Below are positions 7,277 through 16,664 of a stretch of 64,000 bases of DNA, piece after piece (positions within the stretch are counted from its first letter, which is position 1; each line of letters begins with the position of its first letter). The DNA is taken from assembly GCA_023701385.1 (NCBI GenBank), contig JAMPXC010000003.1, positions 1 to 64,000 on the forward strand. Reading direction: 5' to 3'. The notes under the pieces are model-generated. The model saw only the letters and a list, made by a program, of their open reading frames with translations. It was not told the origin of the DNA and searched no databases. Made by a program: the position numbers and the translations under genes. Source of the DNA: Pseudobdellovibrio sp. Lineage in GTDB: Bacteria; Bdellovibrionota; Bdellovibrionia; Bdellovibrionales; Bdellovibrionaceae.

Positions 7277-10180
7277 ATGAAGAATTTAAAAAATCTAATC
7301 AGAATTTCAATTTTACCATTGGCAGCGTGTGTTTATTTAGGTGTAGACGCTTTAAGCGAAGATCCAAAACTAATTTCAAACAGTAAACAGATCACCTTTG
7401 TCGGACCTAAATCGGGCGAAGGTTATTTTAGTGCTGATGGTAAGAAGATGGTTTTTCAATCTGAGCGTGAACCGAATAATCCATTTTACCAAATGTTTAT
7501 TCTGGATCTTGAATCAGGAAAAGTTCAGCGTTTATCTCCAGGAGCTGGTAAAACGACATGTGGCTGGGTTCATCCAAATATGCAAAAAGTGATGTGGTCA
7601 TCCACTCACTTAGATAAACAAATTCCGGCTAAAGTGAAAGAAGAATACGCTTTACGCGCTAATCCTGTGAAGGGCCGTTATTCTTGGAGCTTTGATGAGT
7701 ACTTCGATATTTTTGAATCTGATCTTGAGGGTAAAAAAACAAAACGCCTGACTAAAGAAATGGGTTATGATGCTGAAGGTTCATATTCACCTGATGGAAA
7801 ATACATTGCTTTTGCTTCAAACCGCATAGCTTATGATCACAAATTAACACCTGATGAAGAAAAAAAGTTTAAACAAGATCCTTCGCATTTCATGGAAATC
7901 TACATCATGAAAGCCGATGGCACTGATGTTAAACGCTTAACATCAAGTCCTGGTTACGATGGGGGCCCGTTCTTTTCAGCAGATGGTAAAAAGATCACTT
8001 GGCGCAGATTTTCTGAGTCGGGAGCATCGGCAGAAATTTTCACAATGGATGTTGATGGTAAAAACCAAAAACAAATCACGCGTTTAAATTCGATGTCATG
8101 GGCTCCGTTTTTTCATCCGAGCGGGGATTATATCATTTTCAACACGACAGTGGGTGGTTATTCAAACTTTGAATTATTCATCGTTGATAGCGAAGGTTTA
8201 AAAGAACCAAAACGTGTGACATTTGCTGAAGGTTTTGATGGTCTAGCGACCTTCTCGCCGGATGCGAAGAAAATTACTTGGTCACATAAAAATGAAAAAG
8301 GCGAAAGTCAGATTTACATTGGCGACTGGGATGATGCTAAAGCCAGAAAACTTTTAGGTTTACCAGAAGCTAAGCCTGAAGCGAAAGTTCAGTTAACAGA
8401 TCTGGCTTCGCAAATTCGTGAAGAAGATACGAAATCAATCGTTTCTTACTTGGCCAGCGAAGAATTTAAAGGTCGCTTTACGGGGTCTGAAGAAGAAAAA
8501 ATCTACACACAAAAAATTGCTGATCTTTTTAAGTCTTGGGGATTAGTTCCGGCCAATGGAAAAGATTTTATCCAAACTTTTGAATTTGTTTCTGGCGTTG
8601 TGGCCGGTGAAAAAAATAAAGCTGAGTTTAAAGGCCGCCTTGGGCAAGGTTTAAAGTTAGGTGAAGATTATCAGTTAATTTCTTATTCAAAGACTGGTGC
8701 TTTTGCAGCGGCCCCGGTTGTATTTGCCGGGTTTGGTATTAAAGCTCCGGCGCATAGCGAGTTTGCTGGTTTTGATTCTTATAAAGATTTAGATGTTAAA
8801 GGTAAGTGGGTCGTTATCTTAGATGAAGCTCCGAAACCTTCTAAAAAAGAATTTTCTAAACACACGTATTTATTATCTTTCTCTCGCTTGCAACATAAGA
8901 TTACGGTAGCTAAAAATGCCGGTGCGTTTGGTGTTGTCTTAGTTGAAGAAGGAAAAGATAAAAACAAAGTCAGTGATTTAAAATTCGCTGGAAGTCTTTC
9001 TGATTCGCAACTTCCGATCGTTAAAATTTCTGTTGGTGTTTTTGAAAAACTTATTAAAAATACTTCTGATAACAAAGATTTAGCCACTTATGATCAAGTT
9101 AAATCAACCTATGATACTTATGATTCAGTTAAAGGATTTAATCTAACTTCTCAATATTTTACGGCAAATATTGATTTGTTAACTAAAAAATCTGTGGGCC
9201 GCAACGTGATTGCTAAACTTGAACCGACTAAAGCTTCGAAAGCAAAAGCTGTTTTAATCGGGGCCCACGGCGATCATTTAGGTCTTGGTTTAGCCGGTTC
9301 ATCTTTAGCCACTAACAAAGATAAAGATAAAATTCATTACGGTGCTGATGATAATGCCTCAGGTGTAGCTGGAGTTTTAGAGTTAGCTAACTATTATTCT
9401 CAAAGCTCGCAAAGAAAAGAACTAAAGCGTCCGCTTTATTTCGCAGTTTGGTCTGGTGAAGAAATCGGTGTTCTTGGTTCGCATCATTATGTTAATCAGT
9501 TTAAAAAATTAAGTGATGTGTTTGTAGCAGGTCTTAATATGGATATGATTGGCCGTTTACGTGATAGCTTAAATATCCAAGGTGTTGGATCGGCTGAAGG
9601 TTTTAGAGCGTTGGCTGAATCGGCTACAGTTAAAACTGGCGTTCCATTAAATCTAACTTCAGATCCGTATTTACCAACAGATTCAATGTCGATCTACTTA
9701 GCTGGTGTGCCTTCAATTTCTTTCTTTACCGGCGCGCACAGTGAATACCACACGCCAAACGATAAGCCTGAAACGATTAACCACAAAGGTTTAAAAGATA
9801 CAATTCAGGTTGTTCAGTACTTTGCTGACGCGATTGCGATGAATGAAAAAGATGTACTTAAGTACGAAAAAGTTGAAAGCGATCAAGGTAAGCGCCTTGA
9901 AGGTAGAAGCTTTAGAATTTTCTTAGGAACAATTCCTGATTATACGCAAGAAGGTGTGAAAGGCGTTCGCATAACGGGAGTTGCGAAAAATTCACCAGCC
10001 GAAAAAGCAGGTCTAGTTAATGGCGATATTATCACTGAATTCGATCAAACAAAGATCGAAAATATTTACGATTACGTCTACACGCTACAATCTGTTAAGC
10101 CAGACGTAAAAACTAAGATCATGGTTTTACGCAATGGCAAGACTGAAGCGCTAGACATCACACCAACGCTAAAAGACTAA
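7277..10180 (+). CDS. Exported multidomain protein: TolB-like propeller, M28 zinc aminopeptidase with PA insert, PDZ
   Basis: The 967-residue protein has a signal peptide (about 1-26) and then six or so TolB/WD40-like blades with repeated SPDGKYIAF and SADGKKITW motifs to about residue 360. A PA-like insert follows at about 480-620. The M28 peptidase core at about 640-860 has all expected zinc ligands visible: GAHGDH, GADDNASG, SGEEIG, NMDMIG and EYHTPND. A C-terminal PDZ domain (KGVRITGVAKNSPAEKAGL) completes it. M28 enzymes release amino acids from peptide N-termini. In a predator this would fit digestion of prey protein in the periplasm or bdelloplast, which is inference. It is divergent from the 2H lipoprotein with only 45 bp between the chosen starts. 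Confidence 0.9.
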   Translation: MKNLKNLIRISILPLAACVYLGVDALSEDPKLISNSKQITFVGPKSGEGYFSADGKKMVFQSEREPNNPFYQMFILDLESGKVQRLSPGAGKTTCGWVHPNMQKVMWSSTHLDKQIPAKVKEEYALRANPVKGRYSWSFDEYFDIFESDLEGKKTKRLTKEMGYDAEGSYSPDGKYIAFASNRIAYDHKLTPDEEKKFKQDPSHFMEIYIMKADGTDVKRLTSSPGYDGGPFFSADGKKITWRRFSESGASAEIFTMDVDGKNQKQITRLNSMSWAPFFHPSGDYIIFNTTVGGYSNFELFIVDSEGLKEPKRVTFAEGFDGLATFSPDAKKITWSHKNEKGESQIYIGDWDDAKARKLLGLPEAKPEAKVQLTDLASQIREEDTKSIVSYLASEEFKGRFTGSEEEKIYTQKIADLFKSWGLVPANGKDFIQTFEFVSGVVAGEKNKAEFKGRLGQGLKLGEDYQLISYSKTGAFAAAPVVFAGFGIKAPAHSEFAGFDSYKDLDVKGKWVVILDEAPKPSKKEFSKHTYLLSFSRLQHKITVAKNAGAFGVVLVEEGKDKNKVSDLKFAGSLSDSQLPIVKISVGVFEKLIKNTSDNKDLATYDQVKSTYDTYDSVKGFNLTSQYFTANIDLLTKKSVGRNVIAKLEPTKASKAKAVLIGAHGDHLGLGLAGSSLATNKDKDKIHYGADDNASGVAGVLELANYYSQSSQRKELKRPLYFAVWSGEEIGVLGSHHYVNQFKKLSDVFVAGLNMDMIGRLRDSLNIQGVGSAEGFRALAESATVKTGVPLNLTSDPYLPTDSMSIYLAGVPSISFFTGAHSEYHTPNDKPETINHKGLKDTIQVVQYFADAIAMNEKDVLKYEKVESDQGKRLEGRSFRIFLGTIPDYTQEGVKGVRITGVAKNSPAEKAGLVNGDIITEFDQTKIENIYDYVYTLQSVKPDVKTKIMVLRNGKTEALDITPTLKD

Positions 10181-10263
10181 CGTCCAGATTAGGGTAGGTC
10201 TAGGGGACGCCTCCGATCATTATTGTTACGATATTAAGTAATCAATTAATGGTTGGAGGATCT

Positions 10264-11652
10264 ATGCACGGATCTTTAAAAGTTGTACAAGGGATTGTCT
10301 TACTTAGTTTCGTAGGATTGATGTTTTCATCCTGCGGCGGCTCGCAAACTACGTTAAGTAGCGAAACGACTTCGGGCACAACAACTGTAAATCCGACACC
10401 GACTTCTTCGGAAAGTGAATCGATTGAAGAAGAAGAAAAAAACGCAACTATTCCATCAGGATATAGCGCTTCAAATATTTTTGTGACTGTTCCGGATACG
10501 GAAGATTATACCACGTTTACAAGCATAACAGGAGCACCCTCTCAGCGCTGTTCAATGACAGCATCGCCAGTACCTAATGATATTACTTGTAATATTGAGA
10601 TTGGCGAATTGGCTTTATTTTATAACGGAATTAAATTTCAGTATAATGTTCCTGCTAACGCATGCAAATACATTCTGACTTATCCTTATTGGTATTATAA
10701 TTACGAAGTTGGGGTTGGACCGGAATCTGTTTCTATGACAGTTGTGAAAAATGCAAGTGGAACCGTAGTTAGTAGTCTTTGTCAGGTAACTAATGCCGGA
10801 GTAAGCAGTTCTGTAGTAGCTTGTGGAAGTTCTACGTCTAATGCTGATTTTAATGACGTGACCTTCGATCTCAGTGATGAACCAACTGTATCGTGTAACT
10901 ATGATACTTCTAACGAAGATGGCGGTAGAAATTGTTGTTTTGGCAAATATGATTTTACAAAAAAAATCATTAATGATGGTGTTGAGACTAACACTTTTGA
11001 GCGTGGTAAAGATTGGGGTGGATCTGTTGCTTCATGTATCGGCGGCCCAGGCGTGACAAGTTGGGAAAAATTTGATCAAAAAGGGTATCCGGTGCCATTA
11101 CTTGAAAAAATGACAACAAACGTGGCGCGCACAAAAATTTACAAGGTGAAAAATGTTGGTGATTCAGTGAATGGAGCTAAGCATAACTTTGTAATTGCCA
11201 ATCATTTTACTCTCGGTGATCACAATCACGTAGGTTATAATACTGCTGCAGCTTCTTCTTCCGTGTTACCTTATTTTGTGCACCCTATTAGCGATCGATC
11301 TGGTACTCCTATCGGTTATGATCCTTATGATCCTATGCCAGGAGGCAATCCTTATTATTATTTTGATTGTTTGGATGAAGCATTTGAAACAAATTTACGT
11401 ATTCGAATGGTTATTCAAGAATGGGATACAGTGGATGCGTTAGCGACTTATATGGCAACAGGTGTGTCTGCTGTAGGCCCTGACGTAAATGGTACGGCGC
11501 CAGCTAACTGTTCAGGACAAACAGGGGAGACCTGCAATCAAGCCGCTGATAGTGATGATTTTGTTTTAAGAAACGGTAATATTCCTACTCAAACTTATAG
11601 TACGGCAGTTCCAGCTCGCAGAAAATACTATTTTCCACGAAGCTCTTACTAG
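10264..11652 (+). CDS. Lipoprotein of unknown function
   Basis: A 462-residue lipoprotein has lipobox FSSC at about residue 24, followed by a Ser/Thr/Glu-rich linker and a Cys-containing globular region with many aromatic residues. The ATG at 10264 is chosen over 10249 because the sequence GGAGGA (10255-10260) lies between them and serves the second one. No known domain is recognised. The gene is flanked by the M28 peptidase upstream and the convergent msrA, four bases beyond its stop. Confidence 0.8.
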   Translation: MHGSLKVVQGIVLLSFVGLMFSSCGGSQTTLSSETTSGTTTVNPTPTSSESESIEEEEKNATIPSGYSASNIFVTVPDTEDYTTFTSITGAPSQRCSMTASPVPNDITCNIEIGELALFYNGIKFQYNVPANACKYILTYPYWYYNYEVGVGPESVSMTVVKNASGTVVSSLCQVTNAGVSSSVVACGSSTSNADFNDVTFDLSDEPTVSCNYDTSNEDGGRNCCFGKYDFTKKIINDGVETNTFERGKDWGGSVASCIGGPGVTSWEKFDQKGYPVPLLEKMTTNVARTKIYKVKNVGDSVNGAKHNFVIANHFTLGDHNHVGYNTAAASSSVLPYFVHPISDRSGTPIGYDPYDPMPGGNPYYYFDCLDEAFETNLRIRMVIQEWDTVDALATYMATGVSAVGPDVNGTAPANCSGQTGETCNQAADSDDFVLRNGNIPTQTYSTAVPARRKYYFPRSSY

Positions 11653-11655
11653 TTC

Positions 11656-12228
11656 TTAAAATTCAATCTTTCGTTCAAAATGGCAGGTATATCCTGCCGG
11701 ATTTTTTACTAAATAATCTTGATGATAATCTTCAGCTTTTGTCCATTTTGAGCTTGGAGTGACCTCGGTTACAATCGGTTTTTTCCACGCTTTAGATTTG
11801 TTCACTTTGGCGATCGTATCTTGTGCAGTGGTGCGCTGTTTATCTGACGTGTAGAAAATCACGCTTCTGTACTGGCGGCCTTTGTCATTACCTTGTTGAT
11901 TCATTGTTGTTGGATCATGAATCTTAAAAAAATAAAGAAGCAGCTTTTCGTAAGATAATTTCTTCGAATCAAAATCAATTTTCACCGTTTCGGCATATTC
12001 AGTTTTGCCAGTTTTAACTAATTCATAATTTGCATTCTTTTCTTCGCCACCCATGTAGCCCACTTCGGTGTGCGTAACTCCTGGGTATTTACGAATTAAA
12101 TCTTGAACGCCCCAAAAACATCCTCCACCTAAGTAGGCGGTTTCTGCCAAAGCTGCCACGCTGAAAAAATTAATAGTTAAAAAACTAACTGCTAAAAAAC
12201 TTAAAGTGAATTTTTGTGTGAACTTCAT
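11656..12228 (-). CDS. msrA: Peptide methionine-S-sulfoxide reductase, exported
   Basis: The 190-residue MsrA has the hallmark GGCFWGVQDL with the catalytic Cys, GYMGG, the NQQGNDKGRQYRS region and YHQDYL. It reduces S-methionine sulfoxide in proteins. Residues 1-28 form a clear signal peptide ending ALA, so the enzyme acts outside the cytoplasm. Most MsrA are cytoplasmic, although exported forms exist in several Gram-negatives. The start overlaps the stop of the HTH gene upstream by four bases, so the two are probably co-transcribed. Confidence 0.93.
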   Translation of the reverse strand: MKFTQKFTLSFLAVSFLTINFFSVAALAETAYLGGGCFWGVQDLIRKYPGVTHTEVGYMGGEEKNANYELVKTGKTEYAETVKIDFDSKKLSYEKLLLYFFKIHDPTTMNQQGNDKGRQYRSVIFYTSDKQRTTAQDTIAKVNKSKAWKKPIVTEVTPSSKWTKAEDYHQDYLVKNPAGYTCHFERKIEF

Positions 12229-12704
12229 AGGTTATTATCCTGTTCCGGCGTGTTTTTAACGGCCGATTTTTGTGAGCTTGTAATATAACGTTTCACTTCT
12301 GATTCGGGGATTCTTCGGTGTCCGCCTTCAGTGGTGTAACAAATGATTTTCCCTCGATTTATCTCTCTTCTTAAAGTGTTTTCGCTGACTGTTATATGTT
12401 TTTGTACGGCACGGCAAAACTCAGGAAGACTATAATCTTTCTCAGGCGTTTTTAGCTGCGTCTTGATTTGCGATGCGTTGGGGATCCATTTTTTTGTTTC
12501 AAGGTGTGAAACCGAATCTCCCAAAACTTCCGCGAAGATTTTCCAGATAATTTCTTTGTTTTGCTCTAAGTTTTTCGTTTTAAAAAAATCATTCGACAGG
12601 GCGACCTTGGCATCAATTCCTAAATCCGGAACGGAAACCGTTAAAAAACCATGTATATGCTTGAAGATGATCGGATAAGTAAAATCAGTGATGTTATTTT
12701 TCAT
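12225..12704 (-). CDS. HicB-like N-domain fused to excisionase/MerR-type helix-turn-helix
   Basis: The 159-residue protein has an N-terminal stretch (YPIIFKHIHGFLTVSVPDLG, ending KKWIPNAS near residue 80) that resembles HicB antitoxins. A C-terminal HTH of the excisionase/MerR kind follows (FCRAVQKHITVSENTLRREINRGKI, then GGHRRIPESEVKRY). There is no hicA-like toxin next to it. It is transcribed away from the winged-helix/recombinase pair and overlaps msrA by four bases. It probably binds DNA and may regulate the divergent pair or itself. The HicB assignment is by eye and weaker than the HTH. Confidence 0.7.
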   Translation of the reverse strand: MKNNITDFTYPIIFKHIHGFLTVSVPDLGIDAKVALSNDFFKTKNLEQNKEIIWKIFAEVLGDSVSHLETKKWIPNASQIKTQLKTPEKDYSLPEFCRAVQKHITVSENTLRREINRGKIICYTTEGGHRRIPESEVKRYITSSQKSAVKNTPEQDNNL

Positions 12705-12770
12705 AGGCCTAATCTTCCAAAACTTCCATCTTTAAATCAAGCTTTAAAACGAAAATTCAAAAACTTTCGA

Positions 12771-12817
12771 GTTAACATAAGTTTAGTTTTGTTAACCTAT
12801 TGCTTTTTATATTATAT
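12771..12817 (+). promoter_or_regulatory. Divergent regulatory region with paired GTTAAC sites and a candidate promoter
   Basis: GTTAAC occurs at 12771-12776 and 12791-12796, about two helical turns apart. The second copy overlaps a plausible -35 (TTGTTA, 12789-12794), followed by a -10 such as TTATAT at 12812-12817. The sites sit between two oppositely transcribed DNA-binding protein genes, which suggests a shared operator. Confidence 0.4.
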
Positions 12818-12834
12818 ATGACAAAATTAAATAT

Positions 12835-13155
12835 ATGAAAAAAATGTTGATTAAGGTCAAGAAAATGCAGGATTTTATCGATTTATTCGCAGGTCTTTCA
12901 AAGCAGCGCCTAGAGCTGCTTTGGCAGATTAAAAGCCTTCGCCCGGGATCAGTTTATGAGCTCGCAAATGCGCTTCAAAAATCTCAACCTTACATCCAAA
13001 AAGAGGTCAATTTTCTTGCTGAAAAGGGGTTGTTGACGCTAAAAAAGACCAAGTCAGACGGGCGCAACCGCGTTAAACCCGAAGTTAATTACCAGGTTCT
13101 GTCATTAGAAATGGATTTTGTCAGTGCTGGAAGTTCTGCCGGAGGTAAAGAATGA
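12835..13155 (+). CDS. Small winged-helix DNA-binding protein
   Basis: The 106-residue protein has a winged-helix core resembling MarR/ArsR-like predicted regulators: LRPGSVYELANALQKSQPYIQ (helix-turn-helix) and then KEVNFLAEKGLLTLKKTKSDGRNRVKP (recognition helix end and wing). Its last four bases overlap the start of the tyrosine recombinase, so the two are translationally coupled. This suggests it controls, or acts with, the recombinase. An alternative start lies three codons downstream (ATG at 12844). Confidence 0.75.
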   Translation: MKKMLIKVKKMQDFIDLFAGLSKQRLELLWQIKSLRPGSVYELANALQKSQPYIQKEVNFLAEKGLLTLKKTKSDGRNRVKPEVNYQVLSLEMDFVSAGSSAGGKE

Positions 13156-14087
13156 GTCGCGATCTAATTATTATTCAAGAGAACAACTTCTTTTCTGATA
13201 AAACTCAGCTATCGACAAACCTTCAGTCAGAAGAATCAATTCAGATTTGGGCTTGGCTTAATCAGGGTCATTTTTCTGACCGCACGAAAAAGACGTATAT
13301 TCGTATCGTAAAAGACTTTTTAACGTTTAACTGGCATTTAGGCTTAAAACAGATCACCCCAGCCTTGGTGACACTATATCTTCGAAAAAAAGATAAGGTG
13401 GCAGCTTCTACGCGAAATTTACATCGCAATTGTTTGTCGTCGCTATTTCAATATTTAGAAAACGTAGGCTACATTCAAAAAAGTCCAGTCAAAGTCGTAA
13501 AACAAGAAAAGGTCACTGAAGCATTTCACTACAAAGTTTTATCGATCGAACAAATTAAACGTATGACTGAAAAAGTAGGAAGCTCGCGCGATCGTTTAAT
13601 TCTGCAAATTCTCTACTTCACAGGTCTTCGTGTCAGCGAGCTATCAACGATTAAAGTAAAAGACTTTTCAGTTTCATCGCAAAAACGTAACACCCAAGGC
13701 GCTTATTTAACAGTGATCGGTAAGGGGAGTAAGATTCGCACAGTTTTAACGGGAACTTATCTGTGGAAAGAGATTAAAAAATATATCAAAAAAACTAATC
13801 TTCAGCCGAACGATTATATTTTTAATTTCGAAGGTGCCCCACTTTCAAGAATCACAATTTTTAAGATTATTAAAAAGGCCACGCAAGTAGCGGGGGTAAA
13901 AGTCCCGGGCGGAAAAACTCCATCTCCTCACTGGTTCAGACATACTTCTGCGATTCATGCCCTTGAAAACGGAGCTGATATTCATGTGGTGCAAACAACC
14001 TTAGGACATGCGTCACTGGCGACAACGGGACAGTATTTAAAATCCCGTCCGGTAAAAAGTAACGCTAGTTATTTGAAAAAGGTTTAA
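13152..14087 (+). CDS. Tyrosine site-specific recombinase (XerC/D-like integrase)
   Basis: The 311-residue protein has an N-terminal SAM-like core-binding domain (to about residue 110) and a C-terminal catalytic domain. Visible catalytic residues are Arg in TGLRVSELS, Lys in VIGKGSKIRT, HxxR in SPHWFRHTSA, His in TLGHAS and Tyr in GQYLK. It overlaps the winged-helix gene by four bases. It could be a chromosomal recombinase, an integrase of a decayed element or a DNA-inversion enzyme. No att repeats, integron array or phage structural genes lie next to it, so its substrate is unknown. Confidence 0.88.
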   Translation: MSRDLIIIQENNFFSDKTQLSTNLQSEESIQIWAWLNQGHFSDRTKKTYIRIVKDFLTFNWHLGLKQITPALVTLYLRKKDKVAASTRNLHRNCLSSLFQYLENVGYIQKSPVKVVKQEKVTEAFHYKVLSIEQIKRMTEKVGSSRDRLILQILYFTGLRVSELSTIKVKDFSVSSQKRNTQGAYLTVIGKGSKIRTVLTGTYLWKEIKKYIKKTNLQPNDYIFNFEGAPLSRITIFKIIKKATQVAGVKVPGGKTPSPHWFRHTSAIHALENGADIHVVQTTLGHASLATTGQYLKSRPVKSNASYLKKV

Positions 14088-14188
14088 AGCGAATATATTG
14101 ACCGGAGATCGACTAAATCCCACTCGAAAATCGGAAATATTTTTGGAACATCATTTGGAACGCTTACAGCAGAAAACACACGTATAAG

Positions 14189-14220
14189 AATTTTGTGTTT
14201 TTTGACAACGACACAAAATT
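14189..14220. promoter_or_regulatory. Inverted repeat in the promoter region of the TIGR02147 gene
   Basis: AATTTTGTGT (14189-14198) and ACACAAAATT (14211-14220) are perfect 10-base inverted arms with a 12-base centre. A TTGACA-like -35 (14202-14207) lies inside it. The repeat ends 40 bases before the start codon of the regulator gene, so autoregulation is plausible but not shown. Confidence 0.45.
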
Positions 14221-14260
14221 TAACTTGTTTGGTCAAATTCTAGTTTAATATAGTTGCTTC

Positions 14261-15040
14261 ATGACAGAAGCCAATTTCGCGACATTTTTAAATAGTGAAC
14301 TTGTAAGAAGACAAACAACGAACACGAGCTATTCATTACGTGCCTTTGCTCGTGACTTGAATATTGAACCGTCGCTGTTATCAAAAATTCTACGTAAAAA
14401 AATTCCTGTAACTTTAAAAATGTTAGAGCGTTTAGCTCCGTCAGCCGGCCTACTTGAACCAGCTTTGGCAGCGTACCGAGAATACGTAAAAAGTGCTGAA
14501 GGTATGAAGCATTTTGATAGTCTTCAAGATAAACAAATCCGTCACGAAGAATTCAAACTAATCCAAGACTGGTATCATATTACAATCGTTGAGCTGACGC
14601 TTCTTTCAGATTTTAAACCAACAGCTGCATGGATTTCAAAGAAACTAGGAATCAGTGAATCGGAAGCCTCAATGGCCGTTGAAAGATTAATTACCTTAGG
14701 ATTTTTAGAAAAAACTGATGATGGAAATTTTAAAAAGTCAGGTCACGGCAGTCCCGGACTAAGAATCGTTTCTGATGATTATCCGTCTTACATCAAAGCC
14801 TTACGTCAATCGATTCACCAGTTTGGCGATAAAGCGATGGAAGCTATGCATGAAATTTCTCCTTCGCATCGGGCAAACACAACACTAACGGTAGCAATTG
14901 ATTCCTCATTAGTGGCTGAGGCAAAAAAGAAAATCATTAATTTCACACGTTCTTTAGTGGATGAGCTAGAAAAGAAAAGCAAAACCAAAAACCATGTGTA
15001 TGAGTTAATGGTTTCGTTCTTTCCTTTAACTAAAGACTAG
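14261..15040 (+). CDS. TIGR02147 / DUF4423 family regulator
   Basis: The 259-residue protein has an N-terminal HTH (SYSLRAFARDLNIEPSLLSKILRKK), a middle second winged helix (ISESEASMAVERLITLGFLEKTDDG) and the family end block (SPSHRANTTLTVAIDSSLVAEAKKKI). This matches the TIGR02147 family, which is expanded in Bdellovibrio, Fibrobacter and some myxobacteria and presumed to act as transcriptional regulators. An inverted repeat lies just upstream. The next gene (SPASM radical SAM) is 194 bp away, so co-transcription is uncertain. Confidence 0.85.
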   Translation: MTEANFATFLNSELVRRQTTNTSYSLRAFARDLNIEPSLLSKILRKKIPVTLKMLERLAPSAGLLEPALAAYREYVKSAEGMKHFDSLQDKQIRHEEFKLIQDWYHITIVELTLLSDFKPTAAWISKKLGISESEASMAVERLITLGFLEKTDDGNFKKSGHGSPGLRIVSDDYPSYIKALRQSIHQFGDKAMEAMHEISPSHRANTTLTVAIDSSLVAEAKKKIINFTRSLVDELEKKSKTKNHVYELMVSFFPLTKD

Positions 15041-15234
15041 ACTCCCTATTTACGACCTTCGCTGATCGTGCAAACTTCTTTTTAAGTAAGTTTGGATGCA
15101 CTTAAAAGAGCATTTACTAGTCCGCAGGCGAGCCAGGGCGATTTAATTAGATGTGAGCATAAGAAAGAGTCTGTATTTCTTAAAACCAAGAATTTTAATA
15201 GAAAATACCGCAAAAAACAGATACTTAAAGCTTT

Positions 15235-16101
15235 ATGTTCGAGCGTATTTATATTGAAATCAGCAATATCTGTAACCTGCAGTGTACGTTTTGCCCTGAG
15301 GTTGTGCGCGACAAAAAAGTGATTTCAGTTGAAGAATTCAGAGCTCACGCAATTCAAGCTAAACCGCTGGCAAAGCAAGTTTGTCTGCATTTAATGGGAG
15401 AGCCATTAGGTCATCCACAGTTTGCTGAAATTGTTAAAATCTGTGACGAGTTAGAGTTGAAAATATTTTTAACAACGAATGGCACTTTAATTAAACGTCA
15501 TTCAGAAACTATTTTAAACTGGAAACATTTAGAACAAATTAATTTTTCAGTTCATTCGTATTTTGCAAATACATCACGTCAGATCTTAGAGCAGTATCTA
15601 AGTCCAATCTTAGATTTCTGCGAGAAATCATTAGAAAAGAAAAATGATTTTTATATCAACCTTCGCCTTTGGAATTTAGCTTCTGTAAACGCACAGTTAG
15701 ATCAAAATCTGCAAGTTTATGATTTAGTCGAGAAGCGCTTTAATGTTTCATTAAATGAAAACGTCGATGTTCGCGTGCAGAAATCGAAGAAGGTTAAAGA
15801 TAAATTGTACTTACACTTTGATACTGAATTTGAATGGCCTACTTTAAAACGAGAAGTGCTTTCAACTAAGGGAACTTGCTACGGTATGCGAAAACAGCTC
15901 GCCATTCATGCCAACGGTGACGTAGTCCCATGCTGTTTAGATAAAGAAGCCGTATTAAAGCTCGGATCAATTAAAAACGGCGATTCACTTCGCGATATTA
16001 TGAAGTCAGACCGCGCCCAGAAAATTAAATCAGGATTTGAGCGCGGTGAGCTTTTAGAAGAGCTTTGTCAGAAGTGCCAGTACGTTGAACGATTTAGTTA
16101 G
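15235..16101 (+). CDS. Radical SAM protein with SPASM-like C-terminal domain
   Basis: The 288-residue protein has the radical SAM cluster motif CNLQCTFC at about residues 13-20, a conserved MGEPLGHP strand and LTTNGT. The Cys-rich C-terminal region (GTCYG, VPCCLDKE, CQKCQY) is typical of SPASM/auxiliary cluster proteins. Such enzymes often modify peptides or proteins or make cofactors. No precursor peptide gene is visible nearby, so the substrate is unknown. The ribosome site is weak. The gene overlaps the convergent membrane-protein gene by four bases. Confidence 0.82.
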   Translation: MFERIYIEISNICNLQCTFCPEVVRDKKVISVEEFRAHAIQAKPLAKQVCLHLMGEPLGHPQFAEIVKICDELELKIFLTTNGTLIKRHSETILNWKHLEQINFSVHSYFANTSRQILEQYLSPILDFCEKSLEKKNDFYINLRLWNLASVNAQLDQNLQVYDLVEKRFNVSLNENVDVRVQKSKKVKDKLYLHFDTEFEWPTLKREVLSTKGTCYGMRKQLAIHANGDVVPCCLDKEAVLKLGSIKNGDSLRDIMKSDRAQKIKSGFERGELLEELCQKCQYVERFS

Positions 16102-16457
16102 AATTTAAGATCAAGTTCTTTTAAAAACGGTGTTCTGACTTCAACATCTAAAAGTGACAAAATACCGATAATCGCCGCTGGAAATGCAAAGCTTGGAAGC
16201 GAGAATAAAAGTACGCTTAATGCTGAAACCCAGGCCCATAGTTTTTGTTTTTTTAAGCCATCGATAATGAATACTGTAAAGATACTGATACCGACTGATA
16301 GAAAAAGTGCTCCAGCTAACACACCGGTTAGATCACTTGTTAAGCTATTAAAGCTTAGTGATGACATAGTAGCTATAGTGTATAGAGCGGCAGCCAATCT
16401 AATACCACACATTGCATATAAGCACAGATTTACACGATTTAATTTTTGCGAGTTCAT
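16098..16457 (-). CDS. Small membrane protein, unknown function
   Basis: The 119-residue product has three or four hydrophobic segments (about 10-30, 38-62, 70-86 and 86-103). A good ribosome site (AAGGGGA) precedes the ATG by about seven bases on the minus strand, which supports expression. No family was recognised. Confidence 0.65.
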   Translation of the reverse strand: MNSQKLNRVNLCLYAMCGIRLAAALYTIATMSSLSFNSLTSDLTGVLAGALFLSVGISIFTVFIIDGLKKQKLWAWVSALSVLLFSLPSFAFPAAIIGILSLLDVEVRTPFLKELDLKF

Positions 16458-16664
16458 TTTGATTCCCCTTTGTTATGTGAATCTGCATTTCACGAACGGG
16501 GCCAGCTTTAAAATTTGATTTTAAGGCGAGAAGTTCGATGTACGGAAGTTCGGACCGGTTTGAAGATAATGCGGTTTCGTAATGTTATGAGATCCTGCGT
16601 GGGAGCAGTTTTTGGAGCATTATGTGATCAATAAGGTAATCTAGAGCTCGTATTACGTCATTAA

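Noticed and set aside
12225-14087. A complete prophage or integron
   Set aside because: No structural phage genes, attC array or att repeats next to the recombinase.
15092-15322. 76-codon open frame overlapping the radical SAM start
   Set aside because: Shares its 3' part with the radical SAM gene in another frame and has no protein-like features.
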